A DNA stretch of 64,000 nt from Adiantum capillus-veneris (taxonomy: Eukaryota > Streptophyta > Polypodiopsida > Polypodiales > Pteridaceae). Positions 33,269-45,017 of the stretch are shown piece after piece; position 1 is the first letter of the stretch, and each line of letters begins with the position of its first letter. The notes beneath the pieces were generated by a model. It was not told the origin of the DNA and did no database searches. It saw nothing but the letters and a program-made list of their open reading frames with translations. Made by a program: the position numbers and the translations under genes. The stretch covers positions 125,279,043 to 125,343,042 of the forward strand of contig CM043960.1 in the NCBI GenBank assembly GCA_014529385.2, given 5' to 3'.

Positions 33269-34353
33269 GAGTGTGTGTGTATGTGGTTTAGGGTTCTGGA
33301 TACTAATAAGTGTTTTTGTTTGTGCAATTAGTTTGTGCTTCCAATTAGCATTAGTGGATTTGCGGACACGAAGGTAAAGGCTGCAATATTCAAGGTGGGA
33401 GAAGTTGTCAGGTATAGCACATTTGATCCTCCCTCTTAAACTTTACTTTGAAGACTAACTTTACTATGAAGATTATGAAGGGTTTTTTGGTTACAGGTTT
33501 GTGAGTTCCAAAGAAATCGAAGTTTCAGCCATTCCAACAGCTCGACTTCTAGCGATTGAAGCAACTTGTGCTATTGAGAATGCATTCCCACGTTCTAACC
33601 TTGTTAGCCAAGTTCACCTATTGCTCCATCTTGTTGAGGAGATAGCCATTTGTGGTGTGGTTCACTCCAGGTGGATGTTCTTTCTTGAGAGGTTCCTAAA
33701 GACCTTGAAAGACTTTGTAAGGCTACGATCACAACCAGAGGTATTCATCGATCTTAAGCCTTAAACCTTATTAGGATTGGATTGTATTCACAACGCTTTT
33801 TATTGGTTACTTTAATCGCTAATGGTTTCATGTGTTCAGGAAAGCATGGGAGAGGGTTGGATTGTACAAGAGGCTTTTGTGTATGTCTCTCAATATCTTC
33901 TCACAATAGACCCATCATTGCCTCATTTAAAGATGGAGAAAGAGGATCCAAAAAGACACGCAGACATTCCAAGTGGGAAAGATTCTCTCTTGATTTTGGA
34001 TAGGGAATTTCAAGCCATAGTCAACAACCATTGTCTACTCAATGCTCCCATCATGGGTAAATGGGTGGATATGTATGTGGAGGTGCGTACAACGAGAGAA
34101 AGGGAGAGGGAAGCATGGAAGAGGTCGCATGGCGATAGGCGAGCACCTCCCTTTCCTAAAGAGCTTGCCAAATACCCTGATCTAATTCCAGTTGGGTGGA
34201 TACACAATGCCATGACCAAGGCCAAGGCACAAGGAGAACAAATAATCCCTAAAGAATGGGAGTACACGCGAGGACGTCTACCAAGGGTAATATACTCAAT
34301 GTGTTTAGTTTGTGTGTGTGCGAGTGTGTGTGTGTGTGGGTGTGTGTGTGTGT

Positions 34354-34361
<8 letters not shown>

Positions 34362-34417
<56 letters not shown>
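34362..34417. repeat. (CT)n in TNP2 intron 6
   Basis: Pure CT tract of about 56 bp forming much of the polypyrimidine region before the acceptor at 34447. Confidence 0.95.
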
Positions 34418-34420
<3 letters not shown>

Positions 34421-34722
34421 CTCATCTATCTTGATTGGTTTTTGCAGGCCTTCACATTCAACTCTATGTGGTCTGAAGGACGTCATTTTCGAACCCGCAA
34501 GATAGATGAGCATCGAACCACTCACGATAGTGGAGTTATGGGCAACTTTGACACGACAACACAAGAGGTGAGGGAATGTGGAACAATAGAGAGGATAATC
34601 AAAGTGGATTTCAGAACATTTCACAAATATCTCTTTGACTGCCGATGGTTTGCGGGTGAGGTTAAGAGACATGAGAATGGGATCTATATGGTAGACTCTG
34701 GGCAATTTCATCGCGGGAAGAC

Positions 34723-37637
34723 TGACAACTCAAGTGCAGACAAAATTTTGCAAATGCAGTAGCAGATTCAAGGGCTATTTCAGATACAAAACTTTGGCAT
34801 GCACGTTTTGGTCATCTGAATTTTGCAAATTTACTGCGTTTGCAAAAATCTGATATGGTTGCTTCTTTGCCGCCTCTTGAAGCACCTCTCAAACATGTTT
34901 GTGAAGGCTGTATTTTGGGTAAGATGCATCATTCCAAGTTTCCAAAGGATGGTTCAGTTCGGGCCACATGCAGGTTGCAACTTGTGCATAGTGATGTTTG
35001 TGGGCCCATGCAAACTCCGTCCTTGGGCAGTTACCTTTACTTCGCGACTTTTATTGATGATTACTCCAGGCATGCATGGGTATTTCTGCTTAAAGCGAAG
35101 TCCGAAGTTTTTATGTGCTTCAAACAATTTTGGCTATGGCTGAAAATGTCTCAAAATGTACTCTAGGCACCCTCCGTTCCGATCGAGGGGGGGAGTATAT
35201 GTCTCAAGAATTCAATGCATTTTTGGCTAGTTGTGGGATAAAACACCAATGTACAGTGCCTTATACACCTCAGCAAAATGGTATTGCTGAGAGGAAAAAC
35301 AGGTCACTTACGGAAATGGCATGATGTATGGTCAAAAGTCAAGCGTTGCCGCATTCTTTTTGGCTTGAGGCCATCATGTGTGCCACTTATGTACTAAACA
35401 GGTGTCCTACGAAAGCTTTGCAGTCTATTACTCCATATAAAGCATGGCATGATAGAAATCCTTCTATTGAGCACATGCGTGTTTTTGGCTATTTGGCATA
35501 TGCTTTGGTGCCACAAACACAGCGCAAAAAGTTGGATGATAAGGCTGTCAAATGTATTTTTGTTAGTTATAGTGCTGAAAGCAAAGGTTACAGGTTGTAT
35601 CATCTATAAACAAAACAAATTTTGGTTTCACGGAATGTAATGTTTGTGGAAGATTCTGTTCAGCCCTTGCTGTCATGTACTAGAGACAATAATGTAAGCT
35701 CATAGGACACTTATGACACTTTGTTGCCTCTTTTCAGTGGTGGAAATACGAACGTAAGTTCCAATGAGGCAAATGTACAGCCTATGAGGGTTTCTGGAAA
35801 TGTTAGAGATCAGCCTATTACTGATGCAGATGTACATGATGTACTTGATGAGGGAAGGGTTGAAAATGACCAAGCTAGAGGTATACCAAAATGGCTAGTG
35901 CACACTTTGCATGACAGTAAATTGGATGCACCTTTGTCTAGTTGTACTCGTTCAGGCTCTCGCCATGCATCTTATGCATCAGATTGTTATGTTTTGGCTG
36001 TGTCTAGCTGACATGATGTTGAGGAGCCTCTGTCTTTTGATAAAGCAAAGAATTCAGAAAATTGGATGGCTGCCATGCGATCAGAATATGATGCACTTAT
36101 AGAAAATGACACATGGACTTTATGTAATTTGCCTCCTAGCAAAAAGGCCATTGGTATGAAGTGGGTTTACAAGTTGAAACACAAGACGAATGGTGAGATC
36201 GGTCGCCATAAGGCTCGACATGTTGCAAAGGGTTATGCACAACAAAAAGGCATAGATTATGAAGAGACATTTTCTCCCACTTGTCCTATGACTATTGTGA
36301 GTTTTCTATGTGCATTGGTAGCTCATTTTGGTTGGGATGTACATCAATCAGACATTGTTACTGCTTTCTTGAATGGTGACATATTTGAGGAAGTTTATGT
36401 AACGCAGCCTTGCAGTTTTGTCATAAAAGGACAAGAGGACAAAGTGTGCAAATGTAAGAAGGCTTTGTATGGGTTGAAGCAATCTCCTCGTGCTTGGTAT
36501 GAGAAAGCTGACACTCATTTGGTCAAACGAGGCTTTCGTAACAGTCCAACAAAAAGCACATTGTATGTAAAGTGTGAGGGTGATGTACTTCTCATTGTGG
36601 TTCTTTATGTCGATGATTTGCTAATCACTGGACCAAATGAGAGACATATTGATGAATTTAAGGTTGATTTGAATGCTACTTTCAAGATGAAGATTTGGGA
36701 CTATTGCATCATTACTTGGGTATACAGTTTAAGCAATGTGATGGTGGTATTGCCTTGTGTCAGAAAAGTTACATTGAGACATTGCTATGTAAGTTTGGAC
36801 TTGAGGATTGCAAACCTATTGCCACTCCCATGGAAACAGGTTTGAAGTTGAGTCTACATGATGCTGGCAATCCTACTGATGTCACTCTTTACCAAACTGC
36901 TATTGGCTACCTCATTTATGTATGCAAACACGAGGCTGGATATTCAATTTGCAGTCTCACAGGCCAGCAGATTTATGCATAGCCCAGTGTCTAAGCATTG
37001 GCAGGATGTCAAGAGGATTTTCCACTACCTTAGTGGCACTTTACATCTTGGCTTGTTTTATCCCAAGGGGGGATCATTGCCGCCAGACTTACATGCTTTT
37101 TTGGACTCATATTGGGCTGGTTGTTTCAACATGCGAGTGTCCACGAGTGGTTTTTGTTTCATGATTGGAAGTTCATGTATAACATGGTTGAGCAAGAAGC
37201 AACCTACTGTGGCCACTTCTAGTTGTGAGGCTGAGTACAGGGCAGTCTTCACAGCTACGGTTGATTTTGTATCGCTCAGATGTCTTATGGTTGATTTGGA
37301 TGTTGGACAGGACACTGCCAAGACTATCTACACTGATAGTCAGAGCACATTAGCAGTTGCAAGGAACCCAGTTTTTCATGCTCGCACAAATCACATTGAG
37401 GTGCATTACCATTATGTCAGGGAGAGGCTCTCAGCAGGAGAGATCAGCTTGGATTATGTGCCAACACAGGACAACCTTGTAGATCTTTTCACAAAGGCAT
37501 TGTCTCGCGAGAAGCTTGAAGCTTTCCGCAAATCTTTGGGCTTACTCCCCTTTGTGGACTGATCATGTCCTTAGGGCACGACACTTCCCTTTACTCATGT
37601 GCCAGCTCTCGTTCACCGCATCACTCCAAGGGGGATT
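34723..37637 (+). pseudogene. Ty1/copia polyprotein fragment (integrase, RT, RNase H)
   Basis: Begins inside the gag-pre-integrase region (KLWHARFGHLNFANLLRL, then CEGCILGKMHHSKF). The integrase keeps a DDE set: LVHSDVCGP (about 34983), LRSDRGGEY (about 35175) and GIAERKNRS (about 35285). The reverse transcriptase runs from NDTWTLCNLPPSKKAIGMKW (about 36105) through AFLNGDIFEEVYV, CKKALYGLKQSPRAWY and LYVDDLLIT (about 36605). RNase H has KQPTVATSSCEAEY and TIYTDSQSTLAV (about 37330) and ends at TGA 37562. Breaks: a stop near 35325, a stop near 35607 and a frame shift near 36705. A polypurine tract AAGGGGGATT lies immediately before the LTR. The gag and 5' LTR are missing; the left junction with the TNP2 gene is at about 34722. 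Confidence 0.92.
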
Positions 37638-37864
37638 TGTTACCATATACATGTGCTAGTGATGTATGTGAACACACTAGGACCGCTGGGGCATTTTTTC
37701 CCTCTTTAAGAGGTTTTTCCCCCCGAGCATTGTATATACGCCCATCACTCTAGGGATATCCATCTTTCCATTGCACACTAACTAACACACTCTCTATTGT
37801 GTGCCTTGAGCTTCCTTCGTCTTCTCCAAGCTATGTTCGTTTCTCTACAACCCTAATTCCAACA
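37638..37864 (+). mobile_element. 3' LTR of the forward copia element
   Basis: 227 bp, TGTTACCATA...AATTCCAACA, starting directly after the polypurine tract (37627-37637). A TATA-like TTGTATATACG lies near 37730. Right after the LTR the sequence turns into the RNase H region of a second copia element in reverse orientation, so this element lies tail to tail with it. Confidence 0.85.
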
Positions 37865-39549
37865 CCTTTGTGAAAAGATATGCGATGTTGTCCTGTGTTG
37901 GTACATAATCCTAGCAAATCTCTCATGCTGAGAGTCTCTCCTTGACATAGTGGTGATGCACCTAAATGTGCTTTGTGCGAGCATGAAAAATTGGGTCCCT
38001 CTCAATTTCCAATTCAATATGACTGTCAATGTAGATGATGTTGGCAATGTCCTATCCAACACCCAAATTAGCCATACACACTCAACCGTAGCTTGTGACG
38101 ACTTTCCTATACTCTACCTCACAACTGGAAGTGGTCACAATAGGTTGTTTCTTGCTCAACCATGATATGCATGAACTATCAAGCATGAAATAGAAACCAC
38201 TTGTGTACAATCGCATGTCAAAACAACTAGCCCAATTTGAGTCCGAAAAAGCATGTAAATATGGTGACAATGATTCGCTTGAAAGCCTGCCAATGTTTAG
38301 ACCATGGGCTATGCATAAATTTTCTGACTTGTGAAACTGCAAACTAAATATATGGCCTTATGTTGCATACATATATAAGGGATCCAACGGCAATTTGTTA
38401 AAGAGTGACATCGGTAGGATCACCAACATCATGAAGACTCAACTTCAAACGTGTTTCCATGGGAGTGGCAATTGGTTTGCAATCCTCAAGTTCAAACTTA
38501 CATAGCAATGTCTCTATGTAACTTCTAACACAAGGCAATACCACTATTGCATTGCTTAAACTGTATGCCCAATTAGTAATGATGCAATAGCCTCAAGTCT
38601 TTCATCTTGAAAGTAGCATTCAAATCAATCTTAAATAGTAATATGTGTCTCATTTGGAACAATGATCAGCAAATCATCCACATAAATAACAACAATGAGA
38701 AGTACATCACCCTCATGCTTTACAAACCATAAGTGCTTTTTGTTGGATTGTTAAAAAGCCTCGTTTTGACCGAATGAGGTGCAACTTTCTCATACCAAGC
38801 ACGAGGAGACCGCTTCAACCCATACAAAGTTTTCTTACATTTGCACACCTTATCCTCTTGTCCTTTCTTGACAAGACCGTGAGGATGCTCTACATAACTT
38901 TCCTCAAATATGTCATCATTCTAGAAAGCAGTAACAATGTCTGTTTGATGTACATTCCAACCAAAATGAGCTCCCAATGCACAAAGAAAATGCATAGTAG
39001 TCATATGACAAGTGGGAGAAAAAGTCTCTCCATAATCTATTCCTTTTTTATGTGCATAGCCTTTTGCAACAAGTCAAGACTTATAGTGATCAATCTCACC
39101 ATCTTGCTTGTGTTTCAAATTGTAAACCCACTTTGTACCAATGGCCTTTTTCCCAAGAGGCAAATCACATAAAGTACATGTGTCATTTTTTGTAAGTGCA
39201 TCATATTCTGATTGCATGACAGTCGTCCAATTTTCAAAATTAAGTGCTTCATCAAAAGATAGAGGTTCCTCTACATCACATAAGCTAGAAACAACCAAAG
39301 CATAACACTCTAATGCATAAGATGCATGCCAAGAATCTGAACGAGTACGACTAGACATAAGGTGCATCCAACTAACTGTCACACAAAGTATGCACCAACC
39401 ATTTTGGCATATCTCTAGCCTGCTCATTCTTAGGCCTTTCCATATCAAGTACATCATGTACATTTGCATCAGTAATGGGCAGATCCATATTATTTTTTGA
39501 AACCCCATAGGTTGTACATTTGCCTCATTCGAATTTACATTCAAACTTC
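37865..39549 (-). pseudogene. Reverse Ty1/copia remnant, 3' half (RT and RNase H)
   Basis: The reverse strand reads NVNSNEANVQPMGF (about 39540), ENWTTVMQSEYDALTKNDTC, GKKAIGTKWVYNLKHKQDGE (about 39130), then diverged RT. An RNase H with SCISWLSKKQPIVTTSSCEV follows (about 38150), and the text ends in the DNI..FTK region at 37865. An internal deletion removes part of the RNase H approach, and frames are broken in several places. It matches the forward copia element closely, so it is the same family. Its 5' half continues at 48818 on the other side of an inserted gypsy element. Confidence 0.88.
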
Positions 39550-39554
39550 CACCA

Positions 39555-39936
39555 TGTTAGGGGCTCATAGTCCTAATGGGTAATTAGTACAATAATCATG
39601 CAGTATAAAGATAAACGAGGCAAGAAATGGAACATTTAATCACAAAGCTGCAGAGTAGATGAAGAAGAAATAGCATAATGAAGATAAGAAAGTACTACGT
39701 TCACTGTATATTCATCATCACCGCTGGAATACAAAGCAAAACAACAATACGACTACAAGAAACTGCCAAAAACTGCATGTTGATTACATCAAAAAACTGT
39801 CATACATCATATGACCATTCGAATGATTTAAAACTACCTAAGCATAAAGTCCTTGTGTAAACAAATCCCTAAGGCTTAAAGCTAAGACCTTAGTTACAAT
39901 CAAAAAATAAGTGCCCTGACACATTAGGCACTAACA
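39555..39936 (-). repeat. 3' LTR of the gypsy element
   Basis: 382 bp, pairs with 48419-48812. Its end is about 12 bp shorter than the other LTR, with a small deletion near 39565-39575. Confidence 0.9.
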
Positions 39937-39989
39937 CCTGGCACTCTTGGTGGGCAATGTTTTTCAAACATTGTGAGAACCCATCCCTT

Positions 39990-42314
39990 GATCAAAAACT
40001 TCAACATCAACAAGATCTTCAACTTCAGGTTGCTTTAAACTTTCCCCTTATTTTGCAGTTTCCTTACCATCTTTACCAAATCCTGCATCCACTTCACCTT
40101 CAGGTGCTTTCATTGGAACCTCAGCATCTTCTCCAGTGAGTATGTTATCCACAATAGACAATACTGGATCTTTAAACTGCTATTGTCCATCTGCAACACC
40201 TGCTTCTTCATCTGCAACTGCAATTGGAACTGTGACTGCACCTTTAGTTAATTATTCTTGAACTTCAATTTCAGTTTTCTCCATCATTACAGTATCACTC
40301 TGAGTAATCACTTGTTCAGGTTGATGACTTTTTTGTTGCTCCAACTTCTTTTGCAATTCCTCATACTTCTTCTTCAGTTCAACAAACTACCTCTGCACAA
40401 ACAAATTCTCCTCTTTGGCTTCTTCTTTTGCAAACATCTGATATGGTTTACTAACCACATCATACATTTTGAGTTTGATCTGCTCCCACACTCCTTCATG
40501 TACTCCATTACCTCAGTTTTCATTTTTTCCACATTAGCTGAAGCTAAATACCAACCCTCTATATCTAGTTCTTCTTTTGCCATTTGCCTGATCTTTTCTT
40601 CTACTCTTCTACATGTTGTAAATCTGTTCAATAAAACCCTTTACTTCTTTCAAGTGTAGCATTCAAGGTTGTCATTATAGTCAACTACCCTTGCAACATA
40701 GCTAACCACTCATCTTTACACTATGAAATTCTTTCTAAACTCTTTTCTTTGTACACTGCTAACTGCTTATAAGAGGGCTAATTCCTGTTTCATGAGCTCT
40801 TGGCTATCAGTCAACTCCTTGACCTGCTTCTGTAAAATTTCCACTTTAGACTGAGTCTTCTTTTCCTTTAGTGCACCCTCTTTGATCTACTTCATTTCAT
40901 TGTGCAATCCCTCATTTTTCCTACTCAACAAGGAAAAATCCATTGCTTGTTTTTCAACATACTCCTTTACTACACCCAATGCATTTTGCACCTCATTTAA
41001 AGATACTTTGGAAAACTTGCTTTAGACATGCCAGTCTTTTGAACTGTAGATTCCCCAACTGCAAGTATAGCCACTTTCCCTGTAAGTTTCCCCTTCAATT
41101 TTTTGAGTTTGATACTTGCTTTCACTGTCACATGGATTGCATGTCTATCATAGGGCTCTTGAACTGTAGACTCAGGAAATAAATCTTCAAATTCCTGATC
41201 TAGCTTTACTTTTACTGCATCTAAAGATTCTTTCTTTGAATAACCTGCAGCCATCAATGTGTCCACATCCTTTGTCATCTGCAAGGGCTTCCTGTCATGT
41301 TTCAGTTTTTGTCTCTTCTCCTTTCTTTGTGTGCACCTTGAGTCTTCAATCATTTGTTCTGTTGAAAGAAAGCTCTTCCTCTACAAGATACTTTTTGTTA
41401 TTTACATATTGAAAAATTTCTGCCAAGTATGGACCCACTTTGGTTGTTTTGTTTTTTCTTCTTTGCTTCATGTAAATCTCCATTTTGATTCGATCAAAGA
41501 GGATATTGGCCCATCCAATTTGTCTGCCACCTTTAGTTGCCAGCAGTATCCCATAGTTTTTGCTACTTATGTATTGTGATTTGACCAACAAAAACACCCT
41601 TTCAATAAGCCATCTCACTTGCTGCTGTCTGGCCTGATTTTTCATGCCTGACAGCTGGTAGTAGTGCATGTCACCCTGAGATGGCCCAAAAAGCTTTTGT
41701 CATATCCTTCTCTGTGGCTTTATTAACTTCATTGTCTTTAGTAGTAGGTACATCAAACACTTGGGCAATCAATGCTTCAGCCAGGTAATCCTAAGCAAAA
41801 ATATGACCATCATTTGCTTGCAAATATTTCAAGTAGACCATGATAGGCATATGATTATGCCTCCAACTCACCCATGGAAATCTTGAAAAATCCAATAGTC
41901 CTATGCTCCTCAACCATGGTACATTGTCATCATTAGCTACCAAATCATACTTGAAATCCAGAAAAGTATACTCCTATGTTGGTTCCTCCTTGGCAATTGG
42001 CATAGCTTTGAGAGGTGTCAACATCTTGGGTTCGTCTTCAAAACTGGAGTTAGGGATGATGGCCCGTTGGTATTTGGATTTATGCAGAGGCCTTATCATG
42101 GCAAGAGGTTCTTCATCCTCCAAGCATGAGTCGGACCCTGCTCCCCCAAAAATGTTACCAAGGCTCGACATGTTGTAGCAAGGTGGAGAACCCAACGTAG
42201 CAAAAAACACAGAGGAGGGAAACTCATAGCACACTTGCTAATAGTCACTTCATCAACCACGTCACATGAGTAAGTTGTCACTATCCCAGGATCATCATTA
42301 AACTTATGCTCCAC
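39990..42314 (-). pseudogene. Extra ORF downstream of integrase in the gypsy element
   Basis: Reverse frames can be chained over about 2.3 kb between the integrase and the 3' LTR. An N-terminal part contains NMSSLGNIFGGAGSDS (about 42170), FPWVSWRHNHMPIMVYLKYL (about 41880) and EALIAQVFDVPTTKDNEVNK. A conserved-looking middle reads WLIERVFLLVKSQYISSKNY, IGWANILFDRIKMEIYMKQR and VGPYLAEIFQYV (41620-41400). A charged, coiled-coil-like C-terminal part follows (KVKLDQEFEDLFPE, VEEKIRQMAKEELDIEGWYL). No reverse transcriptase, integrase or clear envelope features (signal peptide, transmembrane helix) are visible. The middle is reminiscent of plant transposon-associated accessory proteins. Extra 3' ORFs are known in Athila and other plant gypsy lineages. 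The role is unknown and the frame is broken in several places. Confidence 0.55.
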
Positions 42315-42344
42315 TCGAGTCCCGATTATTCCTCCAAAAAATGG

Positions 42345-43390
42345 CTTTAGTCAAAAACCATTAACTGGTTTGCAATTACTTGCCTTGACTCATCAGCCAA
42401 AACAAAAGTATTAGGCCCCACTATTTTAGCTATCTCAAATGGTCCCACATACCTCAATTTTAATTTTCCAGGTCTGTGTCCTAGCTTGCTACCATCACCC
42501 AATCTCCTGTAGAGAAAATTTTGAGCTTTATGTTCTTGTTGATCCAAGCTTGCCTTCTTTGTTGAGTAACCTCTGCAATATACATGCTTTGAACTCTATC
42601 TTCCTCCAGTTTCAGTAATGCTTCCTTTCTGCAGTTTACTGACACTTCAGGCGACAGTTTTTGTTGAACTGCAACCCTTAAATTTGGTACTAAAAATTAC
42701 ATAGGAACTATTGCTTCCAATCCATACACCAACTTGAATGGTCCCATGCATGTTGTCACTTTAATGCAGTTCTAAAAGCCCAAAGTGCTGAATCCAACTT
42801 CTCATCCCAATTTGTCCTGTTTTGATTGACCAAATTCCTGATTATCCTGATCAAAATCTTATTGGAACTTTCTGCTTGTCCATTTGCCTACGCATAGTAC
42901 ACAGTTGATTTCTTATGCAAGATCATAGGCAATTCAGCCAGTTTACTGATCAATTTGTTAATAAAATGTTCTCATTGATCAAAAACTAACTCAATAGGGC
43001 ATCCAAACCTGGTCATAATATTTTTATTCAAAAAAGTTGCCACACTCCTTGCTGTGTTATCTCCAAAAGCCACATCTTCTACCCATTTTGTGCAATAATC
43101 AATTCCAACCAAGATGTACCTGTTTTGTGTAAACATTGCAGGTGGTTTGATGGGACAAACAAAATCTTCTCCCCACTTTTGAAATGGTTCCAAAGGTAAT
43201 ATAGGTTGCAAGGGCATCCTATCTACATTCAGTGACTTGCCCTCTCTTTGACATAACAAACAGTTCTTACTGAATTACCGAGCATTCTTTATAATAGTTG
43301 GCCACCAGAGTCCTGCTTGAAATATTTTCCTTGCAGTAATATCTCCTAAAAAATGTCCTCCTAAATTACCCTACTCTTTGTTCAAACTCA
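42345..43390 (-). pseudogene. Gypsy integrase
   Basis: Order on the reverse strand: zinc-finger region with GGHFLGDITARKIFQAGLWW and CLLCQREG (about 43355-43245), catalytic core with LVGIDYCTKWVEDVAFGD (about 43110), FGCPIELVFDQ (about 42985) and NGQAESSNKILI (about 42880), then a C-terminal GPY/F module KLKLRYVGPFEIAKIVGP (about 42460). No chromodomain is seen after it. The DDE residues are present, but stops break the frame near 42965 and 42700. Confidence 0.85.
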
Positions 43391-43689
43391 GGGACACATC
43401 TCCTGATCACTTGATCAATTCCTCTTTTTTACAAAACCCCTGCAATAATTATGTAAGGTTTTCTTCTTAATGCTAATCTCTTTCTTTAATCCTTAGTCAT
43501 TGCTTCAGGTAACACCCCTTCAGTCAAAAACTGAAGCATGTCTTCATACCAGTCCCTTGACTGGTTAGTCACCTGAACTAGAAACAACTCTGCATCAGGC
43601 AGTTGATCAGGTACACCTCTATATCTTCCTCTCCTATTTCCAATCTACTCAAATAATCAGCCAATGCATGAAGTCAGCTTGGAGTATAT

Positions 43690-45000
43690 ATCACTACATA
43701 ATCAAATTCCTACAATAGCAGTATCCATCTTGCTAACCTCCCTGCAAGGTGTGGTTTATTCAGCAAGTAGATCAGCGCTTGGTGATCTACATAAAAAATT
43801 ACCCTATTTGTCAATAGGTAATGTCTAAAATTTTGCAATGCATAAACCATTCCTAAGTACTTCCTCTTTGTAAATAGTGTAATTCTTCTTTGCAGGTGTC
43901 AATACCCTGCTTGCATAATAAATAGGTCTGAAATAGCCTCTACTCGTTTCTTGCATTAATGTTTCACCCACTTCTACTTGAGATGCATCCACAAAGATGT
44001 GAAATGGTAACTTCCAATCAAGAACAATGAACATTGGTTCTACAGTCAACATGTTCTTCAAAATTCTGAATGCCTTTCTCTGCTCTTCTCCCCATTCAAA
44101 TACAGTATCCTTCCTTCTTAGTGTTGTTAATGGTGTGCAACCATGAGCCAAGTACCTCCAGAATCTGTTATGCCACTTGACCTGTCCCAAAAATTTGCTC
44201 AATTGTTTAACAGTTCTTAGTTCTAGTGCCTTTCTACTAGCTTGCATCTTTCTTGGATCAATAGAAACCCCTTCTTCAAAAATCACATGCCCTAAAAGAA
44301 CTCCTCTTTTCACTACAAAAGCACATTTGGCTGGATTTAATGACAACCTGAATTCCTTGCATTTCTGAAAACACAACCTCAAGTGTTCAAGATGCTCCAG
44401 CTTCTTTCCAAAAACACTAAAATCATCCAAGAAAACCCTCATAAATGTTGTAAGGAATTCAAAAAACACATGTTGTACTGCTTTCTGAAATGTTGGTGGA
44501 GCATTTGTCAAGCCAAATGTCATCACGTTGCTAGCATAAACTCCCCATTCAATCACAAAAGCATTTTATTTCCTGTGTTCAAATGCCATTGAAATTTGGT
44601 TGTAACCACTAAAACCATCCAAAAAACTATAAATCTCATGTCCAGCTACTGCATCCAGTAGTGTATCACAAAAAGGTAAGGGGAATGGATCACTATAGCA
44701 ACATTCAGTTTCCTGTAATCCACACACACCTTGATCTTTACATTCTTATTTGGAACTACAACAATTGGTGACAACCAAGTAACTTCCTCCAAAGGATAAA
44801 TGAAACTAACAGCCAATAATTTGTCAATCTCTTCTTTAACCTATTTGGCATATTTAGGATTTGTCCTGTACCTTTGTTGTACAACTAGAACTGCATCTAC
44901 TTCCAAATATGTGTATTTTCATGCAAAAACATCTTTGAATTCTAACAACAATTCCTTCAATTTCATTTTAAACTCCTCATCCATATCTATCAACACCTTC
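43690..45000 (-). pseudogene. Gypsy reverse transcriptase and RNase H
   Basis: The reverse strand begins with a WLSPIVVVPNK...VCVDYRKLN region (about 44790-44690). The finger-palm motif MTFGLTNAPPTFQKAV (about 44510) and the active site VFLDDFSVFG (about 44430; FLDD in place of YxDD) follow. Then come SLNPAKCAFVVKRGVLLGHV, the connection, and RNase H motifs FHIFVDASQVEVGETL (about 44000), NYTIYKEEVL and VDHQALIYLLNK (about 43780). The longest uninterrupted piece is 243 codons (44556-43825). Copies RNA into DNA and removes the RNA template in the intact family. Confidence 0.9.
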
Positions 45001-45017
45001 GATGTCTGTGGTTCCTC

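Larger units (their letters stand above)
31025..34722 (+). pseudogene. CACTA TNP2-type transposase, seven exons, 3'-truncated
   Basis: Exons read as about 31025-31675, 31759-32495, 32574-33217, 33332-33411, 33497-33740, 33840-34286 and 34448-34722, all with GT..AG introns. In order: an N-terminal Cys-rich Transpos_assoc-like part (LPCLCTRCKRAIAWLRRICL), ALYEGCSYSILRASLEIL, DYDRIHSCVNDCVLFRNEHA with CPECGESRYK, LRLGLASDGVNPFGHRST, CPTCGPSLVTERPALLGK, LLDPMHVFKNVGQAIWDHIV, RWMFFLERFLKTLKDFVRL, and a DUF4216-like end (FRTFHKYLFDCRWFAGEV). The probable DDE catalytic residues (Asp of SDGVNPF, Asp of LDPMH, Glu of FLERF) are all kept. In-frame stops occur after ILNI (about 31629), after ESRYK (about 31946) and near 31088. 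Introns 3 and 6 carry GT and GT/CT microsatellites. The gene ends abruptly at about 34722, where copia sequence begins. Confidence 0.9.
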
